From assembly GCF_902635505.1 (NCBI RefSeq), contig NC_045427.1, positions 213,604,422 through 213,668,421 on the forward strand: a stretch of DNA of 64,000 nt, in the 5' to 3' direction. The DNA comes from Sarcophilus harrisii. Its lineage: Eukaryota; Chordata; Mammalia; Dasyuromorphia; Dasyuridae. Positions 57,501 through 63,400 of this stretch are shown one piece after another; the stretch's first letter is position 1; the number at the start of each line of letters is the position of its first letter. The translations under genes were made by a program, and so were the position numbers. The notes beneath the pieces were generated by a model. It was not told the origin of the DNA and made no database searches. It was given only the letters and a program-made list of their open reading frames with translations.

Positions 57501-59659
57501 TTCTTCATGCTTGGAATGTTTTCTCCTTTCTATTTCTTGTAACCTCTAATGTTCTTCAAGATCCATCTCGGGCAACACCACCTACATGAGACTTGGTTCA
57601 GCCCTTTGACGCCAGGCAGAACAAGACTAATTCTGCTTCGACGTAACAGACCCTGACTTATTTGGAAACAATATTCTATGTCCTCACCCTTGCCAAGTCT
57701 TCTCTAAACTAAACATCCCTAGTTCCTTCAACTAATTAGCATGATCTTGATCCCCATCTTGGTTTCTCTCTTTTTTGAAAAGTCTCCAGCTTATCAGTAC
57801 TTTCTTTTCACCTCAAATTTCTAAGTCCTACATGACTTTTCTTGGGTAAATTAGTTCACAGCTCTTACTAATTAATACATAGACTGAACTTCTTCATACC
57901 TTGAACTCAATAGTGAAACAAAAATCCCAAAGATTAATTCAATTCTGGTGGTAGGTATAGTATTGTAAAACACAGGAAGTTTTAATATAAACCCAACCCT
58001 TCTAAGATAACATTGGGGGACCTTTCAAAGCCAAATGGTGCTAACAATTTCTTAATGGAACATCTTTTGGTAAAACAGCTACCAAAAGACCAAAGAAGAG
58101 AGTCTCTGATTTTTGTTTTTGAAACTTACTTTGCTTACTTACTTAAGGCAAATTTCTGCTCTGCCTTTATACTCTATGAAGCACACATAAAACTATGTTT
58201 AAATATAATTAATTCCAAACTTCCTTGCCCAAGTAACATAGAAGCCATAATCGAACAAAAGCAAAATAACTGACTTTCAATGCAGCAGCCACTTAATGCA
58301 TTATGGTCATGACTGACTATTGTTCACTGTAAGCCTCTGATTTCACTCAGAAAATAACTACCTCTCCAAATCCTTTCTGGTCTCCCGGGTGACCAGAAAT
58401 GGGTGCTTCCTTTTCAATCCCTCTCTTTCAATTCAAAGATAAAAGTCTCGAAAGAAAACTATTGTGTAAGACCGTCCATGTCATTCCTTCTAAACAAAAA
58501 TTTGTAAAGGGCAAAAGCTACCTCTTGAAGGAAGTGTGTAAATCTCAGCACACAGCAACATTTATAAAACGGAAAAAATTATCCGTCCAAATCATTTTCA
58601 TCAGGGTCTTAAGTGACAAAGTATCTGATAGCAGTGAGCATCAAGAAAGCCTGAAGAAATACAGCACAAATACGATGTGGATCATGTTTTCAACTTTTAT
58701 TGTAATCCTTTTTTTTTCCCCCGCAGGCTAATTTGTTTTCAAGGTCTAAGCTTGAGATCCTGCTGTATCGCAAAATTACACCAATTCCAGGAAACCTCAC
58801 TTACTTCTCGGCTTCCACACTCCTCTTGTTCTTCTGCTGCCTGAAGTGTGTGGGTCCGGGGGCCTAGCAAATCACAAACACGGAAGTTACTACTGTACGG
58901 AGAGGCAGCACTGTGAGGGGGACCGAACGGCAGCCTCACAACAGTAAGCGGTAACTCCACGTCCCTTGCTGGCGCCGACAGGCTCCGTGATCTCGCCGCA
59001 CTTAGAGCCCCCACACAACTCTAAGCTGCGGAACAGCGGTCCGGGGGCATACTCGGGGGAGTTTTTCCGCCAAGAGGTTCCTGTGCCGATGAGCTCTTAA
59101 GTAGCTAACTGCCCAGCGTTCTCGGAATAGAACCTGCCCCCGTGAAGGGGAAACTCTCTGCTCACAAAGGAAACCGCGCTTTCCTAGGAAAATCTCCTCC
59201 TCAGCACACAGGGCTGAGGCCGCGTCGCTCCAGCCTCAGCCAGGTGAGCAAAACGCCCTCCCGGGCCGGCGCCAGCACGAGGCCCCGCTAACTGCGCCAG
59301 ACCCACCGTTTCTACGCCCACCTCGGAACCAGAGTGCGGGGGGTGGGGGTGGGGGGAGGAAGGCCGCCGGCGGCGGGGCCCGGCGGCGGGGCCCGGGCGG
59401 ACTGAGCAGTAGCAAGAGGAAGATGAGGGGGCGGCGCTGCTCACTAAAGAGGCTCCGGCCTGGGGACCAAGAACCTGGAGCGGCCGAAACTCGTTATCTT
59501 CCCCCAACCCCGCCCCGGCCCCGGCCCGAACTGCCTTGAAAAACAGACGCGGGGAGCCGGAATGTCAGTGGGAACGGACTCGGGATCCAGGGCTCCGGAA
59601 AAGGGGGCCCCCCAAACCAGACTACTCACAGCAGCTACCGCAGAGCGTCCGGAAGGCAT
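33812..59659 (-). CDS. ZNF512: ZNF512, zinc finger protein 512, 14 coding exons, complete
   Basis: Fourteen minus-strand exons join with GT-AG borders into 567 codons plus stop, exactly the length of the human protein as remembered. ZNF512 is a nuclear protein with widely spaced, partly C2HC fingers, thought to bind chromatin or DNA. Fingers seen: residues 168-189 (CPTC...H...C), 196-217 (CHHC...H...H), 250-272 (C...C...H...C, split over exons 7 and 8), 286-307 (CHHC...H...H), 405-427 (C...C...H...C, split over exons 10 and 11) and 439-460 (CLLC...H...H). All pairs are intact. The C-terminus ends in the basic SHKRGRK, as in human. Introns are rich in L1, L2 and SINE copies; intron 2 is 12 kb. 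A second copy of exon 2 is described separately. Identification is by remembered sequence plus synteny. Confidence 0.97.
34480..35650 (+). mobile_element. Old L1-lineage LINE fragment
   Basis: Diverged L1 3' region (AATAGATAGTTGGTCAAAGG, AAGCAAGCAGAGCCAAGAG), older than the other L1 copies. It sits in ZNF512 intron 13. Confidence 0.65.
35815..35913 (-). CDS. ZNF512: ZNF512 coding exon 13 (finger 6)
   Basis: 33 codons with [20 protein letters not shown] and NSVHAE. Its acceptor (GATAG|) is preceded on the coding strand by a long (TC)n microsatellite that serves as the pyrimidine tract. Confidence 0.95.
35921..35967 (+). repeat. (GA)n microsatellite, (TC)n on the ZNF512 strand
   Basis: Begins 8 bases upstream of ZNF512 exon 13 and is continued by a short ACACAC run. 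It forms the pyrimidine tract of the acceptor. Confidence 0.92.
36000..37172. other. ZNF512 intron 12, no repeat recognised
   Basis: No exon, RNA gene or clear mobile element seen. Confidence 0.45.
37173..37235 (-). CDS. ZNF512: ZNF512 coding exon 12 (finger 5)
   Basis: 21 codons, [20 protein letters not shown] plus Leu. Completes finger 5. Borders CTGCAG| and |GTTTGT. Confidence 0.95.
37480..38060. mobile_element. CR1/L3 relic followed by MIR
   Basis: 37480-37760 resembles a CR1/L3 3' region (CTTCAAATACTTGAACAGAG). 37910-38060 is an antisense MIR (TCTCAATTTCCTCATTTTTA, AGAGTTGTTGTGAGG). Confidence 0.5.
38060..38985. other. ZNF512 intron 11, diverged repeat-like DNA
   Basis: 38060-38420 looks like an old interspersed repeat (AAGGATACAAAAGGAGGC, AGAGCATTCCAGGCATGGG) of uncertain family. 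The rest is unique. Confidence 0.35.
38990..39775. mobile_element. Two L1 3' fragments in opposite orientation
   Basis: 38990-39400 is antisense (reverse complement of an L1 3' UTR); 39540-39775 is sense, ending CTTGTAAATAAAAAGCTATA. Confidence 0.8.
40082..40183 (-). CDS. ZNF512: ZNF512 coding exon 11
   Basis: 34 codons, [20 protein letters not shown] to HCPNQ, with the first Cys of finger 5. The donor |GTGATT is non-optimal. Confidence 0.95.
40300..40540 (+). mobile_element. MIR SINE
   Basis: TTTTACAAATGAGGAAACTA and CCAGGATCACACCATTAG about 120 bp upstream (coding sense) of ZNF512 exon 11. Confidence 0.65.
40757..40906 (-). mobile_element. Marsupial tRNA-derived SINE
   Basis: GGGGCAGCTAAGTGGCACAG head on the minus strand, tail as a T run at left. 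Confidence 0.85.
41109..41156 (+). repeat. (GT)n microsatellite
   Basis: About 24 GT units with one interruption near the right end. Confidence 0.92.
41160..41945. other. ZNF512 intron 10, unique part
   Basis: No exon or clear repeat recognised. Confidence 0.45.
41946..42140 (-). CDS. ZNF512: ZNF512 coding exon 10
   Basis: 65 codons, [20 protein letters not shown] and on to [11 protein letters not shown] conserved linker between fingers 4 and 5. The donor |GTGAAG is weaker than most in this gene. Confidence 0.95.
42141..42704. other. ZNF512 intron 9
   Basis: No exon or clear repeat recognised. Confidence 0.45.
42705..42872 (-). CDS. ZNF512: ZNF512 coding exon 9 (fingers 3 and 4)
   Basis: 56 codons: [20 protein letters not shown] completes finger 3 and [20 protein letters not shown] carries finger 4. 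Borders TTTAG| and |GTGAGT. Confidence 0.96.
42873..43498. other. ZNF512 intron 8
   Basis: No exon or clear repeat recognised. The purine-rich stretch 43230-43430 lies antisense to the gene, so the transcript is pyrimidine-rich upstream of exon 9. Confidence 0.4.
43499..43597 (-). CDS. ZNF512: ZNF512 coding exon 8
   Basis: 33 codons from [20 protein letters not shown] to KCTRE. It carries the first Cys of finger 3. Borders CAG| and |GTATGA. Confidence 0.94.
44144..44230 (-). CDS. ZNF512: ZNF512 coding exon 7 (finger 2)
   Basis: 29 codons, [20 protein letters not shown] onward to [10 protein letters not shown] classic CxxC...HxxxxH finger in a single exon, phase 0 at both ends. Confidence 0.96.
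44450..44560 (+). mobile_element. L2 LINE 3' end
   Basis: AAGGCAGAGACTATTCTG and AGTTTAATAAATGCTTGCTG, in ZNF512 intron 6. Confidence 0.7.
44624..44748 (-). CDS. ZNF512: ZNF512 coding exon 6 (finger 1)
   Basis: A 125-bp exon with [19 protein letters not shown] and the His/Cys half of finger 1 (KKHMGNC). Confidence 0.95.
45405..45482 (+). mobile_element. L2 LINE 3' end
   Basis: CCCAGGACTCAGCACAACAC then AAATGCATAATAAATATTC, beside ZNF512 exon 5. Confidence 0.55.
45522..45605 (-). CDS. ZNF512: ZNF512 coding exon 5
   Basis: An 84-bp exon reading [20 protein letters not shown] and ending KDPPSYPA. Borders AATAG| and |GTATG. Confidence 0.93.
45899..45988 (-). CDS. ZNF512: ZNF512 coding exon 4
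   Basis: A 90-bp exon reading [20 protein letters not shown] and ending KKQKLS. Borders TTACAG| and |GTAAAA. Basic-acidic linker; similar to human. Confidence 0.94.
46615..46799 (-). CDS. ZNF512: ZNF512 coding exon 3
   Basis: A 185-bp exon running from [13 protein letters not shown] through [15 protein letters not shown]. The acceptor is the NAGNAG pair TAGCAG; the first AG gives Asn-Arg-Thr (closer to human Asn-Ser-Arg-Thr) and the second gives Lys-Thr. Both keep frame. Confidence 0.92.
46880..46924 (+). repeat. (CA)n microsatellite
   Basis: About 22 CA units, 80 bp from ZNF512 exon 3. Confidence 0.92.
47410..47670 (+). mobile_element. L2 LINE 3' fragment
   Basis: TGCTTACCATAGTGCTTCGC and GTACTTAATGCATGTTAACT. 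Confidence 0.65.
48105..49950 (+). mobile_element. L1 LINE, 5' region and ORF2 endonuclease part, truncated at the 3' side
   Basis: Holds a non-coding 5' stretch, then the start of ORF2 ([11 protein letters not shown], the apurinic endonuclease start) through the region just before reverse transcriptase, with many stops. It ends near GAATTGAGCATGC without 3' UTR or tail, which is unusual for L1. It contains an (AT)n expansion. Confidence 0.8.
48452..48503 (+). repeat. (AT)n microsatellite
   Basis: About 25 AT units, inside the L1 copy in ZNF512 intron 2. Confidence 0.92.
49950..51430. other. ZNF512 intron 2, mostly unique
   Basis: One antisense MIR-like piece at 50380-50530 (CTCAGTTTCCTCAGATATAA). 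Nothing else recognised. Confidence 0.45.
51432..51585 (-). mobile_element. Marsupial tRNA-derived SINE
   Basis: GAGGCAGCTAGGTGGCGCAG head on the minus strand; tail degraded. Confidence 0.85.
52195..52425 (+). mobile_element. L2 LINE fragment
   Basis: CAACCCAGCTCAAATGCTAC and AAGTCTTCCCTAAACTACCC. Confidence 0.5.
52480..52700 (-). mobile_element. MIR-like fragment
   Basis: GACAAGTTATTTAATGTCCC and TTTCAATTTCCTGCTG in antisense MIR order. Confidence 0.4.
52705..52925 (+). mobile_element. Marsupial SINE (Mar1-type)
   Basis: GATAGCTAGGTGGCCCAGTA head, CCTCATCTGTAAAATGAACT, and GCCAAGAAAACCCAAAAAGG near the 3' end; sense orientation. Confidence 0.85.
53290..53560 (-). mobile_element. MIR SINE
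   Basis: ACCTCTATTTCCCTATCTC and TCAAAGAGGTGCAAAGAC in antisense order. Confidence 0.5.
53560..54880 (+). mobile_element. Two L1 3' fragments in tandem
   Basis: An older copy (53560-53980, AGATGCCCACTGATTAGGG) is followed by a younger one (53990-54880, GAGAATGGCTGAATAAGTTG, GAGCAGAACCAGGAGAATAC) with a complete 3' UTR. Confidence 0.8.
54880..56370. other. ZNF512 intron 2, mostly unique
   Basis: One old repeat at about 55615-55790 related to that at 30.6 kb, and short T or A runs. No exon seen. Confidence 0.45.
56370..56885 (-). mobile_element. L1 LINE 3' fragment
   Basis: Antisense L1 3' end (TTCACTCAGCATCAGTTCATG, complement of the common ATGCTGAGTGA region). Confidence 0.8.
56949..57155 (-). 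repeat. Segmental duplication, copy 1 (ZNF512 exon 2 and flank)
   Basis: 207 bp matching 58667-58877, roughly 92-93 percent overall and 97 percent in the exon. On the coding strand it starts 14 bases before the exon and ends about 134 bases after it. Confidence 0.93.
57083..57141 (-). CDS. ZNF512: Duplicate of ZNF512 exon 2 (alternative or relic exon)
   Basis: Same length as exon 2, 57 of 59 bases identical, open frame, CTAG| acceptor and |GTAAGC donor preserved. One change is silent (Val) and one replaces Thr by Ile. Because 59 is not a multiple of three, including both copies shifts the frame; if used, it must replace the other copy. Use is unproven. Confidence 0.55.
57600..57770 (+). mobile_element. 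CR1/L3 LINE relic
   Basis: TCTTCTCTAAACTAAACATC then TAGTTCCTTCAACTAATTAG, typical of the CR1/L3 3' region. Confidence 0.55.
57770..58666. other. ZNF512 intron 2, unique part between the exon copies
   Basis: No repeat recognised. A 110-codon plus-strand frame at 58399-58731 runs antisense to the gene and has no support. Confidence 0.45.
58667..58877 (-). repeat. Segmental duplication, copy 2 (ZNF512 exon 2 and flank)
   Basis: 211 bp, the presumed source copy. Differs from copy 1 mainly by a longer A/G run in the intron and scattered substitutions. Confidence 0.93.
58805..58863 (-). CDS. ZNF512: ZNF512 coding exon 2 (presumed ancestral copy)
   Basis: A 59-bp exon reading [19 protein letters not shown](K/N), matching the human segment around GPTTFKQQRS. 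Borders CTAG| and |GTAAGT. Phase 0 in, phase 2 out. It has Thr at the fifth codon, like human, so it is taken as the original copy. Confidence 0.9.
59630..59659 (-). CDS. ZNF512: ZNF512 coding exon 1
   Basis: Ten codons, [10 protein letters not shown], aligned with the human start MSSRLGAVPA. The donor is |GTGAGTAG. It lies in a CpG island. Confidence 0.9.
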
Positions 59660-59800
59660 CGCCCCCTCCAGCCTTTACTTCAAAAACGTCATCACGGCGC
59701 GACCCAAAGGCTCTGGAGCGGAAAGGAGGTAACGTCACGTCCGTTCCCCTCTCCGTCCGCGCACCGGAAGCTGGGGTGTCACGTGACGACGCGTCCCCCC
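59660..59800 (-). promoter_or_regulatory. ZNF512 CpG-island promoter
   Basis: CpG-rich DNA spans about 59.0-59.8 kb. Just upstream of the ATG lie CRE-like ACGTCA motifs (near 59687 and 59733), an ETS-like ACCGGAAG (59763-59770) and the 10-bp palindrome GTCACGTGAC (59778-59787), a USF/TFE-type E-box. No TATA box. Roles inferred from motifs. Confidence 0.6.
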
Positions 59801-59989
59801 CCCCCCCTTTTTTTTAAATGTAGCGTTCTTAAGAATTTTAAATTGTTCTTGGCTGTTAGAAGGAAGCAGAAGAGACTTTTGAGGCCGCTTAGTGCCATCA
59901 CCCCTCTAATTCCCCGCCACCTTTTGACTAAAAGGAGGAAGTGATTCTAGAGTGAGAAACAAGAGTCGGGATTTGAATCTAGGTCTGCA

Positions 59990-60200
59990 CTTGAGCTCAG
60001 GACTTAATAACTGTCGCGTCGTGTCCGACTCCTCATGACCCCATTCGGAGTTTTCCTTGCCAGAGATACTGGAGGGGTTGGCCATTCCCTTCTCCGGCCC
60101 GTTTTACAGATGAGGAAACTGAGGCAAGCCCAGTTAAGTGACGTGCCCAAGGTCACACGACTGGGTTCCTGAGGGCAGATCCGGGTCTGTCCGCCGCCAC
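59990..60200 (-). mobile_element. Marsupial SINE (Mar1-type)
   Basis: GTTTTCCTTGCCAGAGATAC, TTTTACAGATGAGGAAACTG and CCAAGGTCACACGACTGG, with many CpGs kept. It lies between the SPATA31H1 3' end and the ZNF512 promoter. Confidence 0.85.
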
Positions 60201-60262
60201 CTAGCGGTCCTTGTGATGATGAGGGACTCGTACAGATTAACACGCCCGTATTTACTTCTCAT

Positions 60263-60268
60263 TTTATT
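60263..60268 (-). terminator. Candidate poly(A) signal of SPATA31H1
   Basis: AATAAA on the minus strand, about 205 bp after the stop codon and before the SINE at 60.2 kb. The ZNF512 start lies about 600 bp further on. Confidence 0.5.
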
Positions 60269-60473
60269 CAGGAGAAGTTACAGACCCTCTTGCTTCCCCC
60301 CCCCTCCTCACACTCCACGTAATTTCCTCCTTTCCTTAAACTCCTGCGTTTAGGGATCCTGCAAGTGGGGGTGAAGGAGCGGCAGTGACGGGAAAGCCTG
60401 GACTGGCCCGGACTGGAAGAGCAAACATTTGAGTCCTTGATTTTTCTTGGGAGCACTCCCGATCTTCTTTGCT

Positions 60474-63400
60474 TCAGGGCGAGGAACCCAACCTGCCTTT
60501 CCAAGACCCTTTACCTGTTCTGTCCCCCCCAGCATCTTGCTGCTGGATCTTCTGTTTTGACATGGGTCCTCCTGGAATAACTGGGTGCCCCGGGCTACTT
60601 TCAGTTTTGCTGGAATCCAGAGATCCCCCGCGGCGCTTCTCTTGACCTGGAGATGTTTTCTGGTGTGATGATTTAGAAAGGGAAACCTTGTCACTCTCCG
60701 GAACGGGGGATGTGGAGCTGTGCGATGATGGTGATTTGTATGTGGATTTAAAATACAATCTTGATTGGTTAATCTTGATATTCTTAGGAAGTAGCGTGAA
60801 TCTCGGCCTTTTCTTTTCTTTCTCCGGCTTCCTCTCCTTTTTCGTGGCTAGGCACGTTGTTCTTAGAGATTTGACCCACTGCTTCCCCACGTTTTTGGAG
60901 CCTTGTTGTACATGAGATTGTTCAGAGGACACTGAGCCTTGCGGACTGGATGCACTCTCCGAAGGAGCTTGTTGCATCTGTTGCAATGAAGTCTTTGGAG
61001 GACAAGCTATACCTAGTGCTTTCTTTATACCGAGGCAGAGCCATTGCATGAATCCTGTGGACTCCTCAGAATGGCCGTTTGGAGGAGCTTCTTTTTGGGC
61101 CTCCATAGTTCTTCTCCCTGAATGTCTCTCTCTATTCTTGGGGATACTCTGTCTAGACACTCTTTGAATTTTATGAGTTGTAGTTCTGATCTCCTTGGGG
61201 CTCTTCATCTGTTCTGAGTTAAGGATCCGTTTGACTCCACCCTTAGCCCAACCACCTTTGCTATCAGTGTTCAGTAAAGAATGGATTTTTATAAAGTTAT
61301 AATGGTCAGGCTTTTCAAATTTTGCTTTTGTAACCTCTACTCGCCTGCCAGGTAAATTTCTTTTAATATGAATTTGAATAGGGCCAGAGGTTTGGGAAGA
61401 CTCGAGAGTCTGGAAAGGTTGATGTCCTAAATTTGTTTTAGGGTAGGGGCTTAAAATAAGATTTTTCTTGGTGATATGGCAGGTACAGACCTTACTCTTC
61501 CTCTTCTCCAATGGGTCAGGCTGTGATGATACATGTCCCATTGGCACCAGAGGCCCTACTTCTCTTTGCTGCTTTGGGATTTGGGTTCGGTTTCTCAATT
61601 TAAAACCAAGTTGAACCCGAAACTCCCCATGTCCCTCCGAGTTACGAAAAAGGCGAAGTTGTGGATAAACAAGAAGCCAAGGTCCAGAAGTATCATGAAA
61701 CTTGTGGGGGCAACTGGGGCCTGAACATCTGCCACACTGCAGACAGATAGGGTATTGTAGAAACATACCTTTAGTTAGGGATGGAGTGAAATGGGGAGAC
61801 AGTTGATTCTTTAGGAGCTGTTGTGTTATTTTCAGCTGCAGGTCCTGTAGTAGCTGGGTCTGTTCATGGGGAGAAGTTACTGACAGAGGCTTAGACTGAG
61901 ATTCAGAAGTTCTTACTTGTGAGCTGATACCTGGTTTTTCTTTCTGCTCCACTGAAGCTGTGTTCTCAGTACTAGGTATCTTGTGAGAGGAAGGCAGTTG
62001 TGGACTCGTACTCTGAGGTAGCACTCTTAAGTCTGAGGATATTTGTTCCATTTCTTTCCTTCTCTCCACAGGTTTACTACTGTCCTGAGCTTCTTTTGTG
62101 GTCAAGTTAGGATCGTCCTGAGATGTGGACTTGAAATTCTCTAGCTGTTCATTGAAAGGTAGCTTCTTCCTACAGAGTTGGCATAGGGTATGTTCATTGA
62201 AAGGTAGGTTCTTCCTACAAAGTTGGCATAGGGTATCTCTCTGAATATTCTTAGAAAGTGAAGTCCCAGGAAGAGTACCCATAATCTTCTCTTGCCCGCC
62301 CTCAGAAACCATTGCTTGTCTTGATGGACTAAAATGCTGATTTGGGGCATGTAGAGAGACAACTTGAGATGGTCTTTGGTTTTGATCTGCCTGGACATGA
62401 TGTGCTTGCTGCATCTTAGCCCACAGGTTCTTCCTTAACATGGAAGAAGAGGATGATTTTCTCCTTGTCACTCTTCCCTTTGAAATTCGCTGCTTCCTGG
62501 ACTTTACTTGCCTTCCTGAGACAAGCCATTTTAGGGCTTTTGGGGTCCTGAATCTTCCTTGGTAGAAACTGTGATCTGATCTCCAAAATGAGAATATAGG
62601 AGCCTGGAATAGCCTTTGAGGACTCAGCCTCCACTGGCGTAAGGAATGCAAGGGCTGCCCAGATAGAAGCTTGGAAAGAGTTGAAGGTTGTACTGTATTG
62701 GGAAATTTGCTAGATATTTGGAAAGTAAAAGATTTTTGAAGGCGTATGCTCCCATTCAAGTCTCTTAACATTATTATCAGAATTTCACGTGCTTTAGAGG
62801 CATGAAGGCCTTGTTTCAGATTAACTGTCATTCTACCAGACCCTGAAATGTATAGTGGTATGGAGCCCTGGAGAAAATGAAAAGCATGTCCAACTGGGGA
62901 CTGCAGCTCGAGAGTCAATTGCTTAGGATCTGTGACTGGAATCTCTGACTTTGAAATCAATTCCACAGAATCCACACCTTGAATACGTGGCCATGGAGTC
63001 AATTCTAAAGAATCTATGACTTGAGCATTTGGCTTTAGGATCAGTCCTTTAGAATTTGTGAGTTTGATGTTTGACCCTGAGATCAGCCCCTTGGAATCTG
63101 TGAGTTTGACTTGTGACCCCTGAATCAACCCCTTGGAATCTGTGAGTTTAACCTGTGATTCCAGCATCAGCTCTTTGGAATTTGTGAGTTTGACTTGTGA
63201 CCTTGAAATCAGTGACCCTGGAATTAGCCCCTTGGAATCTGTGAATTTGACTTGTGAATCTGGGATCAGCCCCTTGGAATCTGTGAGTTTGACTTGTGAA
63301 ACCTGAATCAACCCCTCAGAATCTGTGAGTTTGACCTGTGACCCCAGCATCAGGCCTTTGGAATCTGTGAGTTTGACTTGTGACCCCAGCATCAGGCCTT

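Larger units (their letters stand above)
56888..57600 (+). mobile_element. L2 LINE fragment interrupted by the duplicated ZNF512 exon segment
   Basis: Left part 56888-56948 has CCAAGTTACCAAATCTTGTC; right part 57156-57600 has CCCAATTGGTCTCCCTGCAT, TTGCACAAGCTATTCTTCAT and AAGATCCATCTCGGGCAACA. Together they follow the known L2 order, with the 207-bp exon segment between. Confidence 0.6.

Noticed and set aside
58399-58731. 110-codon plus-strand frame in ZNF512 intron 2
   Set aside because: No family likeness; it runs into the duplicated intron segment and is antisense to the gene.
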